A stretch of DNA of 19,789 bases from Acidocella sp. (GCA_028687415.1 JAQUAC010000007.1:1-19789); one strand, 5' to 3'; counted from the first letter of the stretch, positions 6,195 to 14,422 are shown. Notes: generated from the letters alone by a model not told the origin. Numbers and translations are program-made.

Positions 6195-7985
6195 CTATTC
6201 TCCTGACAACTCCCGGCGGCGGCGATCCAACTCCTCGTTGTAACGGCGCAGGGCATACTGCTCCGTTAGCAGACCTAACACTTGCCGCGTCTCCGGCCCA
6301 TCCAGCACCGCCAGCGCATCCGCCTCCGCCTCCTCAAAGACACCCAGCGCCTCCTTCACGCTCATCCCCGGCAGCAGAAAATACTTAGCATGGCGGAGAA
6401 TCGCCGCCACGCTCCGCCCTTCCCCGGTCACAGTGAACGCTTCCGCCGGATAGGCGATACCCGCATAGCGCCCATTCTCATCAGTCACGATGACGCGCTG
6501 CGTGGCCCCCAGCGGCACTTCCTGACGGAAGGCGGCCAGACTCATCTGCTGCTGCACTGTCATCGGCGCCGCGCGCATCATCCGCCCCACAGTCAAGGAG
6601 TGGATCCACCCCACATCCACCGCCGACCGGATCTGCTCACCGCGCAGATGAAAGCGCCAAGTGGCGAAGGAATAGCCAAAGAGCCGCCGCACGGTGATGG
6701 TGGCAGCTATGGCGGCGGTCAGCACGGCCATTGTCACGGAGAAGTTCTCCGTGCTCTCCAACGCCAGAAAGGTCATGGTCAGCGGCCCGCCGACGATGGC
6801 CGCCGCCAGCCCGCTCATCCCCACCACGGCATAAAATCCAGCGGGCATATGGCTGACAAAGGGCAGCACGCCCATGATCCCCCCAAACACCTTGCCGAAT
6901 AGTGCACCCAGGAACAGTGAGGCGAAGAACAACCCGCCCCGGAACCCTGCGCCTATGGAAAACGCCGAGGCGATGGATTTAGCCAGCAATATCCCCAGCA
7001 CGACCAGAAAGGGAAAGCTCACATCTATATATGTATGCAGGGCCGAATGGCCGGAGGACATGGCCTTGGGCGTGAGGCAGCCGAGCAGCCCCACCACCAG
7101 CCCGCCCAAAGCGGGCCGCGCCCAGAAGGGGATGTTCGAGCGGCGGAACATGGCCTCGATGAGCGTGACACCGCGCATGATGACAATACCCGCAAGCCCG
7201 CAGGCGATTCCCTCGATAATCACGATGCCATATTCGTCATGCGGCACACTGGCCGGCAGCGTCACGGCCAGTGGCGGCGTCGCCCACCCCAGCACCTGCA
7301 CGGTAAGCGTGCCGGCCAGCGCCGCAATCACGACAAACGGCAGCGTGGCGATGGAATACACGCCAATGATCAGCTCAATGCCGTAAAACGCCCCGCAAAG
7401 CGGCGCATTGAACGCCCCGCCTATGGCTGCCGCCGCCCCGCACCCCACCAGCACACGCAAATCGTTCCGGCGCAGGCTGAAACTCTGCCCCAGCCAGGAG
7501 GCGACTCCCGCCCCGAACTGGGCATAACCGGCCTCCATGCCCACCGAGGCGCCAACGCCGTTGGACCAGGCCGTCTGCGCCGCCACCACCAGTGAATCCA
7601 CGAGCGACATGCGCCCGCCATAAAGCGCGTTGGCCTCAATCGGGTCCACAAGGTTCCGCGGCCGCAGCTTCGCCAGCGCCCACATGCTCGCCCCCAGCAC
7701 CAGCCCGCCCAGCACGGGCACGAGAATGGCCCGGCGCGGATCAAGAAACGGGGCTTCAGAAAGCCCCTGCCCCGCCGGCAGCGCGAACAGCGCGATATGC
7801 AACCTCACGGTAATTGCATTGATAAGCACCACGCCAAGCCCGCCGAACACGCCCACCACGGCGGCAAGCATGGCCAGCCACACCTCATCCGCCCGCACCA
7901 GCGCGCGCAACAGCCTGGGCGCCTGCAACAGCGCGGAATTTCCACGGGCCTGGCTCACAGGCTCACTGTTGCCTCGCCCCGGCAT
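6195..7985 (-). CDS. ClC-family chloride channel/transporter with C-terminal CBS-like region
   Basis: A 596-residue membrane protein with a ClC core (about residues 35-440) of ten or more hydrophobic segments. Signatures are GVGASVGMEAG (143-153), where Glu151 sits at the place of the gating glutamate of the usual GREGP motif, AFNAPLCGAFYGIE (191-204), and GAGFRGGLFFA (345-355) in place of the usual GxFxP motif. The soluble tail (about 460-582) looks like a CBS pair, with two R/M-rich repeats (VGRMMRAAPMTVQQQMS and ...LLPGMSVKEALGVFEEA). It should move chloride, perhaps in exchange for protons, across the inner membrane. The start at 7985 has no clear ribosome-binding site; an in-frame stop lies two codons upstream, and the GTG at codon 10 is an alternative. 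It diverges from rsmA with only 15 bases between start codons. Confidence 0.9.
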   Translation of the reverse strand: MPGRGNSEPVSQARGNSALLQAPRLLRALVRADEVWLAMLAAVVGVFGGLGVVLINAITVRLHIALFALPAGQGLSEAPFLDPRRAILVPVLGGLVLGASMWALAKLRPRNLVDPIEANALYGGRMSLVDSLVVAAQTAWSNGVGASVGMEAGYAQFGAGVASWLGQSFSLRRNDLRVLVGCGAAAAIGGAFNAPLCGAFYGIELIIGVYSIATLPFVVIAALAGTLTVQVLGWATPPLAVTLPASVPHDEYGIVIIEGIACGLAGIVIMRGVTLIEAMFRRSNIPFWARPALGGLVVGLLGCLTPKAMSSGHSALHTYIDVSFPFLVVLGILLAKSIASAFSIGAGFRGGLFFASLFLGALFGKVFGGIMGVLPFVSHMPAGFYAVVGMSGLAAAIVGGPLTMTFLALESTENFSVTMAVLTAAIAATITVRRLFGYSFATWRFHLRGEQIRSAVDVGWIHSLTVGRMMRAAPMTVQQQMSLAAFRQEVPLGATQRVIVTDENGRYAGIAYPAEAFTVTGEGRSVAAILRHAKYFLLPGMSVKEALGVFEEAEADALAVLDGPETRQVLGLLTEQYALRRYNEELDRRRRELSGE

Positions 7986-8000
7986 AGGCTAACAAGCACC

Positions 8001-8837
8001 ATGCCGGATATTTCTGCCCCGCTCCCGCCGTTACGGGACATCATCAAGCAATTCGACCTGCGGGCCGACAAATCCCTCGGCCAACACTTCCTGCTAGACC
8101 CGGATCTACTGGCACGGCTGGTGGCCGCCGCCGGCGACCTCACCGGGCTCAACGTGGTAGAAATTGGCCCCGGCCCCGGCGGACTCACCCGCGCCCTGCT
8201 GGCAAGCCAAGCCACACATGTCACGGCCATTGAGTTCGACCCGCGCGCCGTCTCCGCCATCACCGCGTTGGCTGCCACCACCGACCGGCTGACGATCATC
8301 CACGGCGATGCGATGAAGGCGGATTTGCCTGCGCTAGTGCCCGCCCCGCGCGCCATCGTCGCCAACTTACCTTATAATATAGGCACGCTGCTGCTGGTGC
8401 GCTGGCTGGAGCAGGCGGCCGAATACCGCTCCATGACGCTGATGTTCCAGCTTGAGGTCGCCGCGCGCATCTGCGCCGCGCCGGATAGCGGGGCTTACGG
8501 GCGGATCTCCGTGCTCAGCCAATGGCTGGGCGAAACCGACATGGCCATGCACATCCCCGCCAGCGCATTCGCCCCGCCGCCCAAGGTGGACTCGGCCCTG
8601 GTACGGCTAGTGCCGCGCGCGGTGCAACCCTCGCTCAAAGAGCTGCGGACCATGGAGCGGCTGACGGCGGCGGCTTTCGGCCAGCGCCGGAAAATGCTGC
8701 GCGGCTCACTGAAGGGCCTCGGCGGCGCGGAATTGCTGGAACAGGCCGGAATCGCGCCCGAGCGCCGGGCGGAGACACTGAGCGTGGCCGAGTTCGAAAC
8801 CCTCATGCACACGCTCCTGGCGCGGGAAGCGGCTTAG
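8001..8837 (+). CDS. rsmA: 16S rRNA (adenine1518-N6/adenine1519-N6)-dimethyltransferase
   Basis: A 278-residue RsmA/KsgA, which dimethylates two adjacent adenines near the 3' end of 16S rRNA during 30S assembly. Visible marks are the N-terminal KSLGQHFLLD (24-33), SAM motif I VVEIGPGPGGLT (52-63), the acidic residue at the end of strand 2 (EFD, 78-80), and the catalytic NLPYN (122-126). The C-terminal helical domain has FGQRRKMLRGSL. The ATG at 8001 fits the family N-terminus (short proline-rich lead, then RDIIKQFDLRA); a longer upstream frame is open but lies in the ClC gene. The ribosome-binding site is weak. The stop overlaps that of ftsY by 4 bases on the other strand. Confidence 0.96.
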   Translation: MPDISAPLPPLRDIIKQFDLRADKSLGQHFLLDPDLLARLVAAAGDLTGLNVVEIGPGPGGLTRALLASQATHVTAIEFDPRAVSAITALAATTDRLTIIHGDAMKADLPALVPAPRAIVANLPYNIGTLLLVRWLEQAAEYRSMTLMFQLEVAARICAAPDSGAYGRISVLSQWLGETDMAMHIPASAFAPPPKVDSALVRLVPRAVQPSLKELRTMERLTAAAFGQRRKMLRGSLKGLGGAELLEQAGIAPERRAETLSVAEFETLMHTLLAREAA

Positions 8838-9757
8838 GCTTCCCCCACCAGCGCCTTCGCGAACTCCCCGGCATCAAACTCCCGCAGATCGGCGATTTGC
8901 TCGCCCGTGCCCACGGCGTGGATCGGCAGCGAAAATTTCTCCGCCAGCGCCACCACGATGCCGCCGCGCGCCGAGCCATCCAGCTTGGTCACGATCAGCC
9001 CGGAGAGATCGACCATCTCCTTGAAAATCCCCACCTGCGTCACCGCGTTCTGCCCAGTGGTGGCGTCCAGCGTCAGCAGCGTGGCATGCGGTGCGGTGGG
9101 GTCCAGCTTACGGATCACGCGGATGATTTTCCGCAGCTCCTCCATCAGTGCCGTCTTGTTGTGCAGCCGTCCGGCGGTGTCGATCAGCAGCACATCCGCG
9201 CCAATTTTTTGCGCGCGGGAGAGCGCGTCATGCGCCAGTGAGGCCGGGTCGGTATTCGCGGGCGCGGTGACGACCTCCACGCCCGAGCGCGCCCCCCACA
9301 CCTGCAACTGCTCCACCGCTGCGGCGCGGAACGTATCCCCCGCCGCCAGCACGGAGGTCAGCCCCGCCTCCTTATAGCGCGCCGCCAGCTTGCCGATGGT
9401 CGTGGTCTTGCCCGCCCCGTTCACCCCGGTCATCAGGATCACGTATGGCTTCTTCGCCGGGTCCACCACCAAAGGCTGCGCCACCGGGGCGAGAATCTTC
9501 GCGATCTCCGCCGCCAGCGTCTCGCGGATTTCCTCGCTCGTCACTTCCTTGCCAAAGCGGGTGGAGCGGAAGCTCTTGATCACCTTCGCCGCCACGGCGG
9601 GGCCAAGATCAGCGGCGATCAGCTGCTCCTCCAGCTCCTCCAACGCTTCATCATCTAGCTTGCGCTTGGTGAAGGTGGCGGTAATGCTCTCGGTCAGCTT
9701 CGAGGCACTGCGCGACAGCCCAGATTTCAGCTTGGAAAAAAACGCGGATAAAGCCAT
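8834..9757 (-). CDS. ftsY: Signal recognition particle receptor FtsY
   Basis: A 307-residue SRP-GTPase that docks ribosome-SRP complexes at the membrane for cotranslational insertion. After a short amphipathic N-terminus (MALSAFFSKLKSGLSRSASK) come the helical N domain (about 35-90), the P-loop GVNGAGKTTT (111-120), DTFRAAAVEQL (141-151), DTAGR (193-197) and TKLDGSARGG (257-266). The long acidic A domain of the E. coli protein is absent, as usual in alphaproteobacteria. The ATG at 9757-9755 overlaps the dapF stop as TAATG, with GGAGA a few bases upstream; this supports the start over a longer frame that runs into dapF. It is the last gene of mreB-dapF-ftsY. Confidence 0.96.
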   Translation of the reverse strand: MALSAFFSKLKSGLSRSASKLTESITATFTKRKLDDEALEELEEQLIAADLGPAVAAKVIKSFRSTRFGKEVTSEEIRETLAAEIAKILAPVAQPLVVDPAKKPYVILMTGVNGAGKTTTIGKLAARYKEAGLTSVLAAGDTFRAAAVEQLQVWGARSGVEVVTAPANTDPASLAHDALSRAQKIGADVLLIDTAGRLHNKTALMEELRKIIRVIRKLDPTAPHATLLTLDATTGQNAVTQVGIFKEMVDLSGLIVTKLDGSARGGIVVALAEKFSLPIHAVGTGEQIADLREFDAGEFAKALVGEA

Positions 9758-10578
9758 TACACAATCTCCGGCAGCACGCCGGCAAAGGCGGTTTCGGCCG
9801 GGCCGCGCATCAGCACATGCCCGTCCTCCCGCCAGGTAATCAGCAACTCCCCGCCATCCATGGCCACCACTGCCCGGCGCCCGGTCAAGCCCCGGCGGTG
9901 CGCGTTCACCAGCGCGGCACAGGCCCCCGACCCGCAGGCAAGCGTCAGCCCCGCCCCGCGCTCCCACACCCGCAGGCGAATACGCTCCCGGCTTTCCACC
10001 TTGGCGAAACCGATATTGGCGCGCTCGGGGAAAAGCCGGTGTGTCTCCAGCTTCGGCCCCAGCGTCTCAATGGGCAGATGCGCGAAATCATCAATAAAGA
10101 AGGTGGCATGCGGATTGCCCATGGAGCAGGCGGCGGGATCGGAAACCGGCCCCAGCGCCAATGGCAGATGCAGCGTATCCGCCTCATTGCTCAGCGGAAT
10201 TTCCTCCCACCCGGTACGCGGCGCGCCCATATCCACCTCCACTAACCCAGGCCCGAGGATCTCGGCATGCAGCAGCCCGGGAATGGTGCGGTTATTAATC
10301 TCCCGCGCCCCGCTCTCCTCCGCCAGCAGCGCCGCAACGCAACGCGTGGCGTTGCCGCATGCGCCCGACTCGGTGCCGTCAGCATTCAGGATGCGCATGA
10401 ACGCATCCGCCCCGTCCTCATCCGGTTCGATGATGATCAGCTGGTCACAGCCCACGCCAATGCGCCGGTCCGCAATATGGCGAACCGCGGCGGCAGGCAG
10501 GTTGAGGGGGGCGGCACGGCCATCCAGCACGACGAAATCGTTACCGGCGCCGTGCATTTTAATGAAAGGAAGAGACAT
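9757..10578 (-). CDS. dapF: Diaminopimelate epimerase
   Basis: A 273-residue PLP-independent epimerase converting LL- to meso-diaminopimelate for lysine and peptidoglycan synthesis. It starts MSLPFIKMHGAGNDFVV, the family N-terminus. The two catalytic cysteines are Cys74 (SGACGNATRC) and Cys215 (LACGSGACA). The ATG at 10578 is chosen because KMHGAGNDF normally begins within the first ten residues; the frame stays open 12 codons further upstream, to an ATG within the mreB/dapF spacer. No Shine-Dalgarno sequence precedes this ATG: instead a GC hairpin abuts it. The stop overlaps the ftsY start. In many alphaproteobacteria a methylthiotransferase gene sits between dapF and ftsY; here it does not. 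Confidence 0.96.
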   Translation of the reverse strand: MSLPFIKMHGAGNDFVVLDGRAAPLNLPAAAVRHIADRRIGVGCDQLIIIEPDEDGADAFMRILNADGTESGACGNATRCVAALLAEESGAREINNRTIPGLLHAEILGPGLVEVDMGAPRTGWEEIPLSNEADTLHLPLALGPVSDPAACSMGNPHATFFIDDFAHLPIETLGPKLETHRLFPERANIGFAKVESRERIRLRVWERGAGLTLACGSGACAALVNAHRRGLTGRRAVVAMDGGELLITWREDGHVLMRGPAETAFAGVLPEIV

Positions 10579-10598
10579 GGCGCGCAAATTAGCGCGCC
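10579..10598 (-). promoter_or_regulatory. Hairpin directly abutting the dapF start codon
   Basis: On the minus strand GGCGCGC-TAATTT-GCGCGCC forms a perfect 7-base stem ending at the base before the dapF ATG. A second small stem, CGCC-TTC-GGCG, lies just upstream in the 43-base mreB-dapF gap. There is no T-run, so this is not a standard terminator. It could end mreB mRNA stability decay or control dapF translation. Confidence 0.45.
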
Positions 10599-10621
10599 AC
10601 GCCGAAGGCGGCAAACGCGCC

Positions 10622-11659
10622 TTAATACATTGAAGACGTGACAGACCGCAGATGCCGCTCTTCCAGCGCCCGGCCCGTGCCCAGCGCCACGCATTGCAGC
10701 GGGTTCTCAGCCACCATCACCGGCAGCCCTGTGGAAACGCGCAGCACTTCGTCCAGCCGGTGCAGCAGCGCGCCGCCGCCGGTGAGCACGATGCCCTTGT
10801 CCACGATATCAGCGGCCAACTCCGGCGGCGTGTTCTCCAGCGCCACCTTGATCGCCTCGACGATCTGCCCCACGGGTTCCGCCAGGCTCTCGGCAATCTG
10901 CCGCTGCGTCACGGTCACTTCACGCGGCACGCCGTTGATCAGATCGCGCCCCTTCACGAAGCGGCTCGGCCCGTCATCATTGCTGTCCATCCAGGCCGCG
11001 CCGATGTCCATTTTGATCCGCTCAGCCGAGCTTTCGCCGATGAGCAGGTTAAAGGCACGGCGGATATAGGAGATGATGGCTTCGTCCATCTTGTCCCCGC
11101 CCACGCGCACTGAGCGCGCATACACAATGCCGCCCAGCGAGATCACCGCAACCTCGGTGGTGCCGCCGCCAATATCCACGATCATCGAACCGGACGGCTC
11201 GGTCACGGGCAGGTTTGCACCAATCGCGGCGGCCATCGGCTCCTCAATCAGCAGCACCTTGCGCGCCCCGGCGGACTCGGCGGATTCCTGAATCGCGCGG
11301 CGCTCAACGGCGGTGGAGCCGGAGGGCACGCAGATGATGATAAGCGGCGAGGCCGGGCCGCGATGATTATGCACCTTGCGGATGAAGTGCTTGATCATCT
11401 CTTCCGCAACCTCGAAATCCGCGATCACGCCGTCCCGCAGCGGGCGGATGGCCTGGATGTTGCCCGGCGTGCGCCCCAGCATCAGCTTGGCGTCCTCACC
11501 CACGGCCAGCACGTGCTTGCGGCCCTTCACATCCTGAATCGCCACCACGGAGGGCTCGGCGAGCACAATGCCCCGGCCCTTCACGTAGACCAGCGTGTTC
11601 GCGGTGCCGAGATCAATCGCCATGTCGGCCGACATCAGACCGAGAAGTTTGGAAAACAT
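10622..11659 (-). CDS. mreB: Rod shape-determining protein MreB (actin homologue)
   Basis: A 345-residue bacterial actin that polymerises along the inner membrane and guides cell-wall elongation. Actin-fold nucleotide motifs are DLGTANT (16-22), VPSGSTAVERRA (111-122), EPMAAAIGA (140-148), DIGGGTTEVAV (162-172) and LTGGGALL (292-299). The N-terminal FSKLLGL is the usual membrane-binding amphipathic segment. The ATG at 11659 follows GGAAAGGG; a TTG one codon earlier is less likely. The gene heads mreB-dapF-ftsY, and mreC and mreD are not next to it. Confidence 0.97.
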   Translation of the reverse strand: MFSKLLGLMSADMAIDLGTANTLVYVKGRGIVLAEPSVVAIQDVKGRKHVLAVGEDAKLMLGRTPGNIQAIRPLRDGVIADFEVAEEMIKHFIRKVHNHRGPASPLIIICVPSGSTAVERRAIQESAESAGARKVLLIEEPMAAAIGANLPVTEPSGSMIVDIGGGTTEVAVISLGGIVYARSVRVGGDKMDEAIISYIRRAFNLLIGESSAERIKMDIGAAWMDSNDDGPSRFVKGRDLINGVPREVTVTQRQIAESLAEPVGQIVEAIKVALENTPPELAADIVDKGIVLTGGGALLHRLDEVLRVSTGLPVMVAENPLQCVALGTGRALEERHLRSVTSSMY

Positions 11660-12102
11660 CAAAACCCTTTCCGGAGCCGGGCTTCATCGCCACGGCCGCC
11701 CTTGCCGCCAATCGAAACCTATGCCGCCATTGCAGGCATCGCGCTGGGCTTACAGCCGCCGCCGCCATGGAGCAAGCCTGGAAATGCCCTGGAAACACCA
11801 CAATCCCCGTCTTATACTGCGAAATTCAACGATGACAGGGCGATGTCAAAATGCGTGTTAAGCTCAAGCCGGCGATCCTCCGTCTCCCGCCTGCCTTAAC
11901 CCTCGACAGGTCAGGCCCATAGTCAGGATGCGCATACACCTTCCCGCGCCGCCCACACACGCTCAACCTTGGCAAACCTCACATCGGTGAATGGATAGGA
12001 CGTGAAGCAATTGTAATGACGCATTTCCTCGTGCCATCATGACTTGCATCTTCATCGCCTCTCCCCAAAAACCCACTTGAACCAAACTTAAGGAGTTCAA
12101 CC
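11660..12102. other. 443-base non-coding gap between mreB and the glycine-zipper gene
   Basis: The gap separates two divergent genes. It holds the mreB ribosome-binding site and leader, the candidate mreB promoter, and, at its right end, TTAAGGAG before the lipoprotein gene. Short frames in it lack ribosome-binding sites and look like chance. I see no tRNA, strong hairpin or repeat. It is long enough for a small RNA, but nothing shows one. Confidence 0.5.
11811..11838 (-). promoter_or_regulatory. Candidate promoter for mreB-dapF-ftsY
   Basis: On the minus strand CTGTCA (11838-11833), a 16-base spacer, then TATAAG (11816-11811). A perfect TTGACA lies a little further upstream but 27 bases from TATAAG, too far to pair with it. 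The leader before mreB would be about 145 bases. Confidence 0.4.
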
Positions 12103-12339
12103 ATGCTGCGTAAACTCACAACCGGCCTCGTGCTTGCCGCTTCGCTCGCCTCCCTCACCGCCTGTGGTGACACCGCCGGCCAGCGCGCGCTCTCCGGTGG
12201 CGCCATCGGCGCTGGCGGCGGCGCCATCATCGGTGCCGCCACGGGCTTGGGCGCCGGTACCGGTGCTCTTATCGGCGGTGGCGCCGGTGCCCTCACCGGT
12301 GCCGCCACCAACAAGCGCCAGATCAATCTCGGGAACTAA
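12103..12339 (+). CDS. Glycine-zipper lipoprotein
   Basis: A 78-residue protein with a lipoprotein signal (MLRKLTTGLVLAASLASLTAC; lipobox SLTAC, Cys21). The mature part is nearly all glycine zipper: repeated GxxxG/GxGxG from residue 32 to 66 (SGGAIGAGGGAIIGAATGLG and then GAGTGALIGGGAGAL). Such modules pack helices in or against membranes, and similar small proteins (YMGG/17 kDa-antigen-like) sit in the outer membrane. The ATG at 12103 follows AAGGAG at a good spacing. It is a single-gene unit with hairpin and terminator downstream. The exact role is unknown. Confidence 0.88.
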   Translation: MLRKLTTGLVLAASLASLTACGDTAGQRALSGGAIGAGGGAIIGAATGLGAGTGALIGGGAGALTGAATNKRQINLGN

Positions 12340-12345
12340 GCCTCT

Positions 12346-12390
12346 CGTGGAGCAAGACCAAGGGGAACACCTCCTTGGCCTTGCTCCACG
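12346..12390. repeat. Long imperfect palindrome downstream of the glycine-zipper gene
   Basis: CGTGGAGCAAGACCAAGG (12346-12363) pairs with the matching arm at 12373-12390 over 18 bases with one mismatch; the loop is nine bases. Its core, CCAAGG...CCTTGG, is shared with the palindromes at 14895 and 14924. It lies just before a standard terminator. Confidence 0.7.
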
Positions 12391-12396
12391 CAAATT

Positions 12397-12427
12397 AAAA
12401 AAGGGACCCTCAACGGGTCCCTTTTTT
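12397..12427. terminator. Bidirectional intrinsic terminator
   Basis: A perfect 13-base inverted repeat, AAAAAAGGGACCC and GGGTCCCTTTTTT, with loop TCAAC. It ends the glycine-zipper transcript on the plus strand and could end htpG on the minus strand. Confidence 0.93.
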
Positions 12428-12469
12428 AGTCTGAAATCGCGAATTTCAAGGACTCGGCGCTTGGTGGGA

Positions 12470-12490
12470 GCCAGGGGACACGCCCCTGGC
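12470..12490. repeat. Palindromic intergenic repeat (GCCAGGGG type)
   Basis: GCCAGGGG - ACACG - CCCCTGGC, an 8-base perfect stem, 16 bases after the htpG stop. It belongs to the same family as the palindromes near 14900. Confidence 0.65.
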
Positions 12491-12505
12491 CTTACGCCGC
12501 CGGGC

Positions 12506-14293
12506 TTATTCCCCCGCGATGGCGCTGGCGATGTGCCGCACGAAAGCAGCGGGGTCTTCAGGCAGATCGCCTTCCTGCAGCTTGGCGAGATCAAGCAGCA
12601 GCCCCGCCTCGGTGGCGATATCCTCCCGCTTGCCTAACGCCTGCACGAGCTTATGGGCGGGATTGATTTCCAGCTTCGGCGGCAAACCGAAGACCGGGCG
12701 CCCGGCGCGGCGCAGCAAGCGCTGCATGGCCAAGTCCGGCCCGCCCTCTGCGGCAACGAGCATCGCCGGGCTGTCCTTAAGCCTCGACGAAACGGCAACG
12801 CCCGAGACCTTGCCCTCCAGCGCCTTCTCCAGCTTCTCGCACAGCGCCTTCACATCCTCGGTCACATCGCCAGTTTCAAACAGCTTACCGGCCTGAGAGA
12901 CGCTGACCAGCTTCTTTTCTTTGTACGTGCCCAGCCGCCCCGGCCAGAACGCGTCAATCGGGTCGCCCAGCAGCAGCACCTCGAACCCCTTCTCCGCGAA
13001 GCCCTCAAGCTGCGGCGAGGTTTTCAGGTTCGCGGCATCCCCCGCCAGATAGTAGATCTCCGTCTGCCCCTCCGGCATGCGGGCGATATACTCGTCCAGC
13101 GTCACCGCCTCTTCCTTGGTGGAGTCAAAGCGCAGCAACGCCGCGATATCAGCGGCATGGCCGGTATCCTCGTAGATCCCCTCCTTCAGTACCGCGCCAA
13201 AATTCTCCAAAAAGCCCTTGAAGCTTTCCGTGTCCTTCGCCTTGGCCTTCAGCTCGGAGAGCACGCGGTTGACCAGCGCCTTGCGGATTTTGTCCAGCAC
13301 CGGGGTCGCCTGCAAAATCTCGCGGCTGACGTTCAGGGGCAGGTCTTCCGTGTCCACCACACCCACCACGAAGGACAGCCAATGCGGCAACAGCTTCGCC
13401 TCGTCGGTGATGAACATCCGCTTCACGTGAAGCCGCACCTTCGAGTCGCGCGTCTCCTCCATCGGCATGAAGGGCTTCGAGGACGGGATGAACAGCAGCG
13501 CCGAGAATTCCAGCGTGCCTTCCGCTCGCCAATGAATCGTCGCCCACGGCTCATCGAAATTATGCCCCACATGGCGGTAGAAATCCGCGTAGTCCTCGGG
13601 CGTGATCTCACTGCGGGACTTGCGCCACAGCGCCTTGCCCTCGGTCACGGGCTCGAACTTGCCGTCCTCCTCAAGCTCAATCGGCAGCGCGATATGGTCA
13701 GCCCATTTACGGATGATGGTCTTGATCCGCAGCGGTTCCAGATACTCTTCCGCCTCGGGCTTGATGTGCAGAATAATGGTCGTGCCCGGTTCCGCCCGCT
13801 CGGCGGATTTCAGCGTGTACTGGCCCTTACCGGCTGAAGCCCATTCCCAGGCCTCGTCATGCCCAACCTTGCGGGAGATCACCTCCACCGCGTCCGCCAC
13901 CATGAACGCCGAGTAAAACCCCACGCCGAATTGGCCGATCAGGTTCGGGCGATCCTCCGGCGTCTTTTCCGCCAGCTGGGCCGCAAAGGCCGAGGTGCCG
14001 GAGCGCGCAATGGTGCCCAGATGGTCCGCCAGCTCCTCCTTGGTCATGCCAATGCCGGAATCTTCAATGCGGATGGTCTGCCCCAGCCTATCCACCGAGA
14101 TCCTGATCGCGGGATTCGCCGGCAGCGCCAAGGTCTCATCCGAAAGAGCGAGGAAGCGGCGTTTATCCGTGGCGTCGGCCGCATTTGCCACCAGCTCGCG
14201 CAAGAAAATCTCGCGGTCAGAGTAGAGCGAATGTACCACCAGATCGAGCAGCCTGCCGACCTCGGTGCCGAAATTCCGTGTTTCTTCAGTCAT
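12506..14293 (-). CDS. htpG: Molecular chaperone HtpG (Hsp90)
   Basis: A 595-residue bacterial Hsp90, a cytoplasmic ATP-dependent homodimeric chaperone. The N-terminal GHKL ATPase shows EVGRLLDLVVHSLYSDREIF (11-30), then RELVANAADATDK with the Mg-binding Asn, EDSGIGMTKEEL, GTIARSGTSAF and QFGVGFYSAFMV. The middle domain has the conserved LPLNVSREILQ. The C-terminal dimerisation domain ends VRHIASAIAGE. It is slightly shorter than the E. coli protein, within the family range. The ATG at 14293 follows GAGGATCGC. It diverges from the acidic-protein gene. Confidence 0.97.
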   Translation of the reverse strand: MTEETRNFGTEVGRLLDLVVHSLYSDREIFLRELVANAADATDKRRFLALSDETLALPANPAIRISVDRLGQTIRIEDSGIGMTKEELADHLGTIARSGTSAFAAQLAEKTPEDRPNLIGQFGVGFYSAFMVADAVEVISRKVGHDEAWEWASAGKGQYTLKSAERAEPGTTIILHIKPEAEEYLEPLRIKTIIRKWADHIALPIELEEDGKFEPVTEGKALWRKSRSEITPEDYADFYRHVGHNFDEPWATIHWRAEGTLEFSALLFIPSSKPFMPMEETRDSKVRLHVKRMFITDEAKLLPHWLSFVVGVVDTEDLPLNVSREILQATPVLDKIRKALVNRVLSELKAKAKDTESFKGFLENFGAVLKEGIYEDTGHAADIAALLRFDSTKEEAVTLDEYIARMPEGQTEIYYLAGDAANLKTSPQLEGFAEKGFEVLLLGDPIDAFWPGRLGTYKEKKLVSVSQAGKLFETGDVTEDVKALCEKLEKALEGKVSGVAVSSRLKDSPAMLVAAEGGPDLAMQRLLRRAGRPVFGLPPKLEINPAHKLVQALGKREDIATEAGLLLDLAKLQEGDLPEDPAAFVRHIASAIAGE

Positions 14294-14321
14294 GCGATCC
14301 TCATTTCTGCACCGGACAATC

Positions 14322-14347
14322 TACATGCCCAACCGCCCCTGGCCAAG
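14322..14347 (-). promoter_or_regulatory. Candidate heat-shock (RpoH-type) promoter for htpG
   Basis: On the minus strand CTTG (14347-14344), 16 bases, then CATGTA (14327-14322). This resembles the alphaproteobacterial RpoH pattern of CTTG followed about 17 bases later by a C-T-A-T-rich box, but the -10 match is partial. The position, about 30 bases before the htpG start, is suitable. Confidence 0.3.
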
Positions 14348-14422
14348 AGGGCACAGTATGGCTGGCAACGCGCGAAAGCTGCTGTTAATGGTGCGCCGAA
14401 CCCCCCTGACTTGGAGCGTCAC

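Noticed and set aside
8834..9967. Longer ftsY starting inside dapF
   Set aside because: The extra 70 codons overlap dapF in another frame, while the inner ATG has a ribosome-binding site and a TAATG overlap with the dapF stop.
9757..10614. Longer dapF starting at 10614
   Set aside because: The additional 12 residues do not match the family start, and they would be encoded by the hairpin spacer after mreB.
11660..12102. tRNA, small RNA or CRISPR in the longest gap
   Set aside because: No cloverleaf, no T-loop GGTTCGA-type sequence, no spaced repeats and no terminator-ended transcript could be seen.
12653..13837. 394-codon open frame on the plus strand
   Set aside because: It runs antisense to the clear htpG gene, is rich in Arg, His, Gln and Leu as expected from reverse reading of GC-rich codons, and has no ribosome-binding site.
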